39,053 nucleotides of DNA from assembly GCA_023453025.1 (NCBI GenBank), contig JAEXUD010000042.1:1-39053 (forward strand). Direction: 5' to 3'. The stretch's first letter is position 1. Every line of letters starts with the position of its first letter. The translations under genes were made by a program, and so were the position numbers. Of the stretch, positions 32,881 through 39,053 are shown one piece after another. This stretch comes from Bacillota bacterium. GTDB lineage: Bacteria > Bacillota > Clostridia > Tissierellales > Sedimentibacteraceae. The notes beneath the pieces are model-generated. The model saw nothing but the letters and a program-made list of their open reading frames with translations, made no database searches and was not told where the DNA came from.

Positions 32881-34305
32881 ATGAAAAAAATTGATATGAT
32901 TGTTAAAGCACCACATTTTTATACTATGGATGATGATGGAGTCGGATATAAGAAAGATTTTGCGATGGCTATTGATTCCGGAAAAATAATTGATATTTCA
33001 CATAGATATAACATAGAAGAGGGATATCTTGCCGAAGAAGTTTTAAATATGAACCATCATGCAATATTTCCGGGATTTATAGATGCACACATGCACACAG
33101 GACTCTGCATTCTCCGTGGGCTGGCTCAGGATACAAATAATTGGATGATGTATGGTCTTCAACCTTTTAATAATGCTGTTTCAGAATTCGAAAAAGATTT
33201 AGGAAGTAAAATAGCAATTATTGAAGCCATTAAGTCAGGTACAACAACTATTGGCGATTTTGAAAGCTGCATGGAGAATGTGTGCCAATTTATTGATAAG
33301 ATTGGAGTGCGTGGAAATATAGCACAAACTATCAGAGAAGCAAGATACAAAATATATAATCCGGGTGAGCTGTATGAATTTGAAAAACAATTAGGTATAA
33401 AGAGTCTGGAGCGCAACATAGGATTATTCAATAAGTGGCATAACAAATCAAATGGCAGAATCAAAATACTTTTTGGCCCTCAAGGTGCAGATTTTGTAAG
33501 TAAAGAGCTGTTGCTTACAATTCAGAAGACAGCAAAAGAAAAACACACTAAAATTCATATGCACGTTCAGCAAGGGGACAGAGAAACCTACCAGATTGTA
33601 AAACGATATAATAAAAGACCTATAGAGTGGCTCAATGAAATCGGATATTTAGATGAAGATTTGATAGCAGTTCATTTGACTGATGCAACAGATGAAGAGG
33701 CAGCAATTGTCGGCAGAAGCGGAGCTTCAATGATTGTATGTCCCGGTTCTATAGGAATAATAGATGGTATTGTACCTCCCTCCGTTAAATTTCAGGAAGC
33801 AGGAGGATTTTGCGCTTTAGGCTCAGACCAAGCTCCCGGAAACAATTGTCACAATATTATTAATGAAATGAAGCTTGTAGCGTTGTTCAATAAAATAAAG
33901 GAAAAAAATCCTGAAATAATGCCTGCCTGGAAAGCTTTACGCATGGCGACCATAGAAGGAGCAAGAGCTATTGGATTGGGAAATGAAACAGGTTCCCTGG
34001 AGATAGGAAAAAAAGCTGATTTTATAGCAGTTGATCTTACAAAACCAACTATGCTGCCTGTTTATACCGAACCGATGAGAAATATAATCCCGAACCTGGT
34101 ATACAGCGCAAGGGGAGCAGAAATTGCTCTTTCAGTTGTGGATGGCAAAGTAATCCTGAGAGACGGCAAGCTTTCCAACGTGAATGAAGAAGAATATATA
34201 AAAGATTTATCCGTCTATACAAAGGAAATCGGGCTGCGAAGCTCTGATGAATTCTGGAAAATTAACGGTACCAATGCCCGCTTCATGCGGGAATCAAAAC
34301 TTTAA
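32881..34305 (+). CDS. Amidohydrolase family protein (TrzA/AtzA/deaminase-like)
   Basis: A metal-dependent hydrolase of the amidohydrolase superfamily, 474 residues, closest in plan to the SAH/MTA-deaminase and chlorohydrolase (TrzA/AtzA) group. It has the N- and C-terminal composite beta-sandwich (KIDMIVKAPHFYTMD at the start, GSLEIGKKADFIAVDL near the end). Metal ligands are in FIDAHMHTG (H70, H72), IHMHVQQ (H228), AVHLTDA (H265) and GSDQAPGNN (D316). In this group H228 is usually followed three residues later by a catalytic Glu (HLAE); here that position is Gln (Q231). It most likely hydrolyses a C-N bond of an imported or deiminase-derived compound; the substrate is unknown. A terminator-like hairpin follows. 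Confidence 0.85.
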   Translation: MKKIDMIVKAPHFYTMDDDGVGYKKDFAMAIDSGKIIDISHRYNIEEGYLAEEVLNMNHHAIFPGFIDAHMHTGLCILRGLAQDTNNWMMYGLQPFNNAVSEFEKDLGSKIAIIEAIKSGTTTIGDFESCMENVCQFIDKIGVRGNIAQTIREARYKIYNPGELYEFEKQLGIKSLERNIGLFNKWHNKSNGRIKILFGPQGADFVSKELLLTIQKTAKEKHTKIHMHVQQGDRETYQIVKRYNKRPIEWLNEIGYLDEDLIAVHLTDATDEEAAIVGRSGASMIVCPGSIGIIDGIVPPSVKFQEAGGFCALGSDQAPGNNCHNIINEMKLVALFNKIKEKNPEIMPAWKALRMATIEGARAIGLGNETGSLEIGKKADFIAVDLTKPTMLPVYTEPMRNIIPNLVYSARGAEIALSVVDGKVILRDGKLSNVNEEEYIKDLSVYTKEIGLRSSDEFWKINGTNARFMRESKL

Positions 34306-34311
34306 TTGTAA

Positions 34312-34335
34312 AATCTCATTTTTATGAATGAGATT
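34312..34335 (+). terminator. Terminator-like hairpin after the amidohydrolase gene
   Basis: AATCTCATT pairs perfectly with AATGAGATT around a TTTATG loop. The T-rich tract (TTTTTTGTCTTTTTT) starts about seven bases later, so termination efficiency may be modest. Confidence 0.65.
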
Positions 34336-34409
34336 CTACACTTTTTTGTCTTTTTTATAGTGAAAGTCTTACATGGTTTTTCATTTAAGTACATACTTGA
34401 TTTTAGAAA

Positions 34410-34535
34410 TTAATTACCCATGATTTCCTGATGCTTATAATTTGGGCGAGGAAACATTAAAACAATTCCGTCAATTAATTCATATCTTTTTTCATCTTTA
34501 GTTTCTAAATTATTAAATTCCCAACTATATTTAGA
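34410..34535 (-). pseudogene. Decayed Uma2-type (DUF820) endonuclease fragment
   Basis: One minus-strand frame has about 41 open codons between two stops and reads like the N-terminal part of a Uma2 family restriction-endonuclease-like protein. The stretch KRYELIDGIVLMFPRPNY followed by KHQEIMGN matches the family's RYELIDGE...P.P..HQ..... pattern. There is no start codon or ribosome site, a stop lies directly upstream, and the rest of the ~190-residue family protein is missing. It is a remnant. This is the only coding-like content I see in the 495-base gap 34306-34800. Confidence 0.6.
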
Positions 34536-34654
34536 TTACGGCAAGTCCAGTGCAGTTCAATCCATTTAATTATATTTAATAGAATTATATAATAAGCCAT
34601 GGTATAATTAGGTAATATGGTAAGAGCTACATACAGCCATAATTTTCAAATAAA

Positions 34655-34682
34655 TTAGACAAATGGAACAATTTGCTATAAT
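34655..34682 (+). promoter_or_regulatory. Candidate promoter of the 34801 lipoprotein gene
   Basis: TTAGAC (34655-34660), 16 bases, TATAAT (34677-34682). The leader would be about 110 bases and contains a possible hairpin (TTTCCA/TGGAGA, 34710-34726). A longer ATAAATCGT / ACGATTTAT pair (34681-34689, 34728-34736) encloses that hairpin, but its first arm overlaps the -10 box. Confidence 0.5.
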
Positions 34683-34800
34683 AAATCGTCATATATTAAA
34701 GGAGTATAGTTTCCATAAAGTGGAGAAACGATTTATATCAGCTGTTTCTGCGGATGTTCACCATATTTAACATATATTTAATTATATTAGGAGTGTTCAT

Positions 34801-36006
34801 ATGGCAATAAAAAAGAAATTATTAATAATTTTCATAATTCTTACAATGATGCTGGAAGGATGTATTAATACAAAAGTTAACCAGCAGGAACAGGAAGACA
34901 TACCGCAAGAACAGCTTTTATTGAATGGAATATCACTGACAAAGGATATTATAAGAAGTGTTTATAGAGGAAGAGAAAAATATACTTATGAAGCTTTATT
35001 ATATGCACTTGCCGTAAATGCTGATGAAAACAATTTATATAAAGGATACTTTCCTTTTGACAAAGATAGGGGTTATTATATATTTACATTAGATAAATCA
35101 AATGAAGTCTTGATTCAAGTTTTTGGCGAAAAGGAATATTCCTTTGAAGATCTTTTTGACTATGAAGAAAAATCTGATGTTTATTATAAAATTTTGGACT
35201 TTGGCTGGAATACCCCCTATATAGCAGAAAATGTGACGGCTCATATAAGTGATGATAAATTAAAATTGTATACAAAATTTGAACTGATAAATTTATGGTA
35301 TGATGTAGGTGGAGACCCGGTACCAACTGCGATTGCAGATTGCGAAATAACATATTCTATAAATAAAAATGATGATAAAATATATTTGCAATTTGAAAAT
35401 ATAGAAATTGAATCAAAACTTAATGAATTCGAAGATATATCTTCATTTATTCCCAGAGATTGGGAGATATTAAAACAAGGTGACGAATCAGCCATAGCGG
35501 AAGGAGATTTAAATAAGGATGGCATAATTGATAAGGCTTTTGTCGTAACCGAAAAAACGAAAAATAACTCGTCTGACTATGCAGCACAAAGAAATTTGAT
35601 AATAGTTTTCGGAAACCCCGATGGCAGTTATGAATTATCAATAACAGCAAAAAATGCTGTCCTTCTTGCAAATGAGGGCGGAACATTCGGAGATCCTTTT
35701 GATGGTATTGCCATAGACAGAGGTTCTGTACTATTAAAGTTTATGGGTGGTTCGGTTAGATGGAGCAGATGTTTCAGATTTAGATATCAGGATAGCGGAT
35801 GGTATTTAATTGGATTTACAGAAAGCAGCTATGAGCCTGTTGGAGATTCAATGGAAGTACTTCAGGACGATTATAATTTAATTACAGGTGACTATATAGG
35901 TGACAAATTGGAAAATGGTGAAATTAAAACAGTAAAAAAGAATATAGGCAAAAAACAACTTTTGAATTTAAATGATTTTATAGCAGATGAATATAATATA
36001 CAATAA
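34801..36006 (+). CDS. Lipoprotein of unknown function with a D-x-N-x-D-G motif
   Basis: I do not recognise a named family. The 401-residue product has a signal peptide ending in the lipobox MMLEGC, then Gln/Glu-rich linker sequence. The first half (about 35-220) is a globular domain without recognised motifs. The second half begins at SFIPRDWEILKQGD and contains a calcium-loop-like sequence, GDLNKDGIIDKAFVV (from D236), followed by beta-rich blocks RNLIIVFGNPDGSYE and SRCFRFRYQDSGWYLIGF. That second half resembles a common 'DLNxDGxxD' extracytoplasmic beta-propeller-like domain of uncharacterised bacterial lipoproteins. AGGAGTG precedes the ATG. It stands alone between the decayed gap and the IS21 element. 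Confidence 0.7.
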   Translation: MAIKKKLLIIFIILTMMLEGCINTKVNQQEQEDIPQEQLLLNGISLTKDIIRSVYRGREKYTYEALLYALAVNADENNLYKGYFPFDKDRGYYIFTLDKSNEVLIQVFGEKEYSFEDLFDYEEKSDVYYKILDFGWNTPYIAENVTAHISDDKLKLYTKFELINLWYDVGGDPVPTAIADCEITYSINKNDDKIYLQFENIEIESKLNEFEDISSFIPRDWEILKQGDESAIAEGDLNKDGIIDKAFVVTEKTKNNSSDYAAQRNLIIVFGNPDGSYELSITAKNAVLLANEGGTFGDPFDGIAIDRGSVLLKFMGGSVRWSRCFRFRYQDSGWYLIGFTESSYEPVGDSMEVLQDDYNLITGDYIGDKLENGEIKTVKKNIGKKQLLNLNDFIADEYNIQ

Positions 36007-36077
36007 TGATATGTATAAAAAAATTCTAGAAACTGAAGAAATGTTATCGGTTTACTTACTTTTATTGATTTACAATG

Positions 36078-36092
36078 AAAACTGACCACTAA
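36078..36092 (+). repeat. IS21 left-end repeat, outer copy
   Basis: AAAACTGACCACTAA. The exact inverted copy, TTAGTGGTCAGTTTT, lies at 38967-38981, just after the third ORF. A related inner site with TTTTTTACGTTTAAAATTGACCAC character lies near 36167-36190 and mirrors the outer right site at 39001-39026. Confidence 0.85.
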
Positions 36093-36244
36093 TTCACGAG
36101 TAAAGATGACCAGCGATAATTTAAGTATAGCATTGATATTTCTAAATTAATATAAAATCCTGAGATTTTTTACGTTTAAAATTGACCACTTCAAGAAGAT
36201 AAGATACCATACTTTCGTAGACAACGAAAGGTGGACAAAAGGAA

Positions 36245-37741
36245 GTGAAAGATTTGAATCAGTGGGCAGCTGTACAGGAACTTCACAAACGTAAAGTTCC
36301 AAAATTACAGATTGCAAAGCAACTCGGAATGTCAAGAAATACAGTAAAGAGGTTAATAAAACTAAAGGAGGAGCCAAAGTATACAAGACAGAATTATGCG
36401 ACAAAAGTAGATTCATACATGAACTTAATCATAAAATGGCGTCTATCGCCTGAATATGATTTTAATGGTACAAGAATATTTAGAGAATTAAAAAAATTAG
36501 GATATAAAGGTTCAATTAACCCAATTTACAGAGCATTAAAGAAAATTGATGAAGAAAAGACAGATATTTCACCAAAGGCAACAGTTAGAATAGAAACACC
36601 TGTCGGAGATCAAGCTCAATTTGACTGGTCGCCATATGATGTAGAAATAAATGGTACAATAAAAACAGTATACTGTTTTTCCATGATATTATCAGCCAGC
36701 AGGAAAAAAGCAATATGCTTTTCGCTTCTAAGTGACGCAGAATCAATATATGAAGCAATACAAGAGCTATACGATGATTTAGGCGGGATAACATTAGAAC
36801 TTGTAATTGATAATCCTAAGGCGTTAGTAATTGATAACAATCCTAAAAGTGAAGATGAGATAAAATATAACACACAGGCTCTGCTCCTTGCAGCTCACCT
36901 AGGTACAGAACTTAATGCATGCAATTGCTATTGGGCAAGGACAAAGGGAAAAGTTGAAAAACCATTTCAATATATAGAAGAGCAGTTTATCAAAGGTAAT
37001 TCTTTTTCTTCTATGAGCGAATTAAACTTAAGAGGTAAAGAGTTTATCAATGAATGGAACAAAGAAGTGCATACAACAACCAAGAGAGTTCCTGATGAAT
37101 TCTTTGAAAATGAGGAGATTAAAGCACTTTTACCTTTGCCTAATAAACGATTTAGAATGAATGGTCCTGAAAAAAGAGTGGTCAGCAATGATAGCTTAAT
37201 ACATATAAATTCTAACAAATACAGTGTTCCTGTTAAGTATGCTGCAAAACAAATTAAATATAAAATTGTTTATGGATATCGCATTGACCTTTACACAATG
37301 GAGTTAGAATATATAATGTCACTTGAACTTCAGGAAGGTAAGCATAATACCCTCAAGAACCCAGAACATTATGAAGCAATTGCAGTGAAAGCAAATAAAT
37401 CTATACCACAAATTAAGAGAGACTTTACTGCAACATTTAAGAACGGTGAAACATATTTAAAGGCTGCAACAAATTTGTTTCAGCAACCCAGTTATCATGC
37501 AAGAAAAATTCTTGAACTACTTGATCTTTATGAACCAGAAGTACTTGATAAAATACTTGCATATGCAATTGAACATGAAAAACTTGATATTAAATCAATA
37601 AAACTTTTAATCAAGAATAACTTCTTTGAGATAATAGCAGAAAACAAAGAAGTAGCAGTTACGATTGATGTTACAGACATAGAAGGAATGACAAGAAGCT
37701 GTGACTACTATGATGAAATCAAGGAGGTAACATCTATATGA
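36245..37741 (+). CDS. istA: IS21 family transposase IstA
   Basis: DDE transposase of 498 residues, intact. The N-terminal helix-turn-helix that binds the element's ends is seen in VPKLQIAKQLGMSRNTVKRL. The rve-type catalytic core has its first Asp in GDQAQFDWSPYDV, the second in LELVIDNPKALV and the Glu in RTKGKVEKPFQYIEEQF. The C-terminal beta-barrel-like and helical regions follow. It starts at a GTG behind AAAGGA. Its stop overlaps the istB start in ATGA, giving the tight coupling normal for IS21. Because its ATPase partner is interrupted here, movement would need IstB from another copy or readthrough. Confidence 0.95.
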   Translation: MKDLNQWAAVQELHKRKVPKLQIAKQLGMSRNTVKRLIKLKEEPKYTRQNYATKVDSYMNLIIKWRLSPEYDFNGTRIFRELKKLGYKGSINPIYRALKKIDEEKTDISPKATVRIETPVGDQAQFDWSPYDVEINGTIKTVYCFSMILSASRKKAICFSLLSDAESIYEAIQELYDDLGGITLELVIDNPKALVIDNNPKSEDEIKYNTQALLLAAHLGTELNACNCYWARTKGKVEKPFQYIEEQFIKGNSFSSMSELNLRGKEFINEWNKEVHTTTKRVPDEFFENEEIKALLPLPNKRFRMNGPEKRVVSNDSLIHINSNKYSVPVKYAAKQIKYKIVYGYRIDLYTMELEYIMSLELQEGKHNTLKNPEHYEAIAVKANKSIPQIKRDFTATFKNGETYLKAATNLFQQPSYHARKILELLDLYEPEVLDKILAYAIEHEKLDIKSIKLLIKNNFFEIIAENKEVAVTIDVTDIEGMTRSCDYYDEIKEVTSI

Positions 37742-38520
37742 GCACAGCTGATGATAAGTACATAAATGAGCAGCTAAAGCTTTTTAAGCTTGTGGACATG
37801 CGTGAGCGTTATGACGAAATAATAAGTGAAGCAATAGATGAAAAGCTCGGATATAAAGACTTTTTAATCAGATTAATTCAAGTTGAAGAAGAAGGAAAAC
37901 GCAAAAGATTAGAAGAAAGATTAATTCTCAAAGCAGGATTTGATTTTATCAAAACCTTAGATGACATAGAATATAGCTTTAATGATAGCATTAATTATCA
38001 GAAAATTTAAGAATTAGGAACTTTATCGTTCATAGAGAAAAATGAAAATATCATAATAATTGGTCCGCCTGGAGTCGGTAAAAGCATGATTGCTACAGGA
38101 ATAGGCATTAATGCCTGCAAGGCAGGTAAAACAGTTTTGTTTATCAATGCAAAAGAACTAATGGATAAATTATCAGATTCATTAGCAAAAAATACTTTGA
38201 AACAAACATTAAAATCTTTAAGTAAGATAGAACTTCTTATCATAGATGAGCTTTCGTATTTAAAGATGGATAAAGAAAAAGAGAGCATATTTTTTCAGGT
38301 TATCCGGCAAAGATATGAAAAAAGCTCCCTCATCATAACGACCAATCTTCCCATGGGTAGATGGGATGAAGTATTTACAGGTCAATTAGCAGCAACCGCA
38401 ATACTTGATAGATTAGTTCATCATTGTCATATAATTAGTATAACAGGTGACAGTTTTCGTGTCAAAGGTGAAAAATATCTATCTGACAAGTTAAAGAAAA
38501 AATCTAACCCTAAGGAGTAA
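37738..38520 (+). pseudogene. istB: istB, interrupted by an in-frame stop
   Basis: The AAA+ ATPase helper of IS21 transposition that selects target DNA and activates IstA. The reading frame is continuous from 37738 to 38520 (about 260 codons, normal length) except for one TAA at 38008-38010. The frame reads ...SINYQKI, stop, ELGTLSFIEKNENIIIIGPPGVGKS..., which is the usual IstB junction just before Walker A, where many relatives have a Glu. Walker A (GPPGVGKS), Walker B (LLIIDELSYL) and sensor regions downstream are intact. The first ATG after the stop lies beyond Walker A, so a reinitiated product would be inactive. A G-to-T or C-to-T change would explain it; a sequencing error is the alternative. 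Confidence 0.88.
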
Positions 38521-38525
38521 GCATA

Positions 38526-38963
38526 ATGGCAAATGTTAGAAGAAATGATTACGAAAATATAGTCCAAGTATTTAATGAATCAGGCAATAAAGCAGCTTTG
38601 GAATATCTTCAGCAGAACTTCGGTGTAAAATACCCAAGAGATGTAATAACCAGAATTAAAAAGACTCCAGGATACACTTATGATCCTGTTACAAAGAAAA
38701 TTAATATTAGTTTATCTGAATCAGAAGAAGCAATTTTCATGGGTATTGATGAATTATGCAGTCCACTTAGCGATAATAATGCTGAAGCTGAATCTACTGT
38801 TGAAATTCCAGCAGTTTTAAATATTAATATAATTTATCAAGAACTACTTCAAGAAAAGTTCTTGGAGCTAACTAAGTATGTAAAACTTAATCGTTACTTG
38901 AATACCATAAATATTGATAAATCAGCATTAATTGCCAATGGCTATCAAGTTTTTATACAATAA
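38526..38963 (+). CDS. Unrecognised third ORF of the IS21 element
   Basis: A 145-residue protein encoded between istB and the right end. Its AAGGAG ribosome site overlaps the istB stop, so it is built into the istAB translation unit. I do not recognise a family. The N-terminal 55 residues (RRNDYENIVQVFNESGNKAA, LEYLQQNFGV, PRDVITRIKKTPGYTYD) look like a helix-turn-helix-type module, since the element's own HTH-like proteins share this Lys/Arg pattern. A short acidic middle and a helical C-terminus (YQELLQEKFLELTKYVKLNRYL) follow. It may be an accessory factor of transposition or a passenger gene. The reading frame is open and well started, so it is likely expressed if the element is. Confidence 0.7.
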   Translation: MANVRRNDYENIVQVFNESGNKAALEYLQQNFGVKYPRDVITRIKKTPGYTYDPVTKKINISLSESEEAIFMGIDELCSPLSDNNAEAESTVEIPAVLNINIIYQELLQEKFLELTKYVKLNRYLNTINIDKSALIANGYQVFIQ

Positions 38964-38998
38964 AACTTAGTGGTCAGTTTTAATCGTAAATAATTATT

Positions 38999-39042
38999 CT
39001 GGTGGTCAGTTTTAGATGTAAAAAAATTAAAATGACCACCAG
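38999..39042. repeat. Inverted repeat of IS-end motif at window edge
   Basis: CTGGTGGTCA at 38999-39008 is repeated perfectly inverted as TGACCACCAG at 39033-39042, with 24 bases between. The first arm is in the right end of the IS21 element. The second is the same motif facing the other way and may belong to a neighbouring end. Confidence 0.75.
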
Positions 39043-39053
39043 ATTTAGAAATA

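Larger units (their letters stand above)
36069..39022 (+). mobile_element. IS21-family insertion sequence with extra ORF
   Basis: Contains istA, a broken istB and a third ORF. The proposed ends are TTTACAatgAAAACTGACCAC on the left (36069-36089) and its inverted counterpart GTGGTCAGTTTTagaTGTAAA on the right (39002-39022). The AAAAcTGACCAC motif recurs inside both ends: at 36106, 36174-36190 on the left and, inverted, at 38970-38981 on the right. Several repeated transposase-binding sites per end are typical for IS21. No clear target duplication is seen. Exact ends are uncertain, because the last ~30 bases of the window hold another inverted copy of the motif. Confidence 0.8.

Noticed and set aside
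1..39053. tRNA, rRNA, CRISPR arrays, prophage or plasmid replication genes
   Set aside because: I looked for cloverleaf arms, conserved rRNA stretches, regularly spaced direct repeats and structural phage genes and saw none.

Overview
The window is low-GC, AT-rich DNA with short intergenic gaps, strong AGGAGG-type ribosome binding sites, consensus TTGACA/TATAAT promoters and many U-tailed hairpin terminators. Gene content is that of an anaerobic Gram-positive Clostridia-type bacterium: the miaB-mutS-mutL-miaA-hfq-ynbB gene order, a FeoA/FeoA/FeoB ferrous iron system, 2-hydroxyacyl-CoA dehydratase-type activases, a molybdenum aldehyde oxidoreductase, lipobox lipoproteins and an RIC di-iron repair protein. 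I cannot name the genus from sequence alone. All genes are on the + strand except prfC and a ymaF-like gene.

Layout. 1-2316: a cytoplasmic-type cell-wall amidase, a GyrI-like effector-binding protein and an esterase-like hydrolase. 2317-3382: ric, with a CRP/FNR-type palindrome centred about 41.5 bp before the predicted start, closed by a terminator. 3396-6343: three overlapping genes for an acyl-CoA dehydratase-activase-like system. 6405-8456 (minus strand): release factor 3 and a YmaF-like His-rich protein. 8610-11448: feoA-feoA-feoB behind a consensus promoter bracketed by two perfect Fur-type 7-1-7 palindromes. 11545-17043: aldehyde oxidoreductase, a large flavin/Fe-S/CCG-domain oxidoreductase and a 64-residue CxxC protein, probably one redox unit. 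17091-20694: a small Cys-containing membrane protein and a zinc-type ABC importer (A, C, B), followed by a lipoprotein with a YcgQ C-terminal-like (DUF1980-like) domain. 20724-29297: miaB, mutS, mutL, miaA, hfq and ynbB as one operon. 29394-34335: a self-contained module of a guanidino-group-modifying (arginine deiminase superfamily) enzyme, a polar amino-acid-type ABC importer and an amidohydrolase, bounded by terminators. 34336-34800: a gene-poor gap with a decayed Uma2-type remnant. 34801-36006: a lipoprotein of unknown function. 36069 to about 39022: an IS21-family element with an intact istA, an istB interrupted by one in-frame stop and a third, unrecognised ORF.

The most interesting items are the deiminase/amidohydrolase/transporter module, whose best promoter is followed within a few bases by an intrinsic terminator; the aldehyde oxidoreductase triad; the split activase set; and the extra ORF and multiple repeated ends of the IS21 element. 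Substrates of the two catabolic-looking modules cannot be read from sequence.
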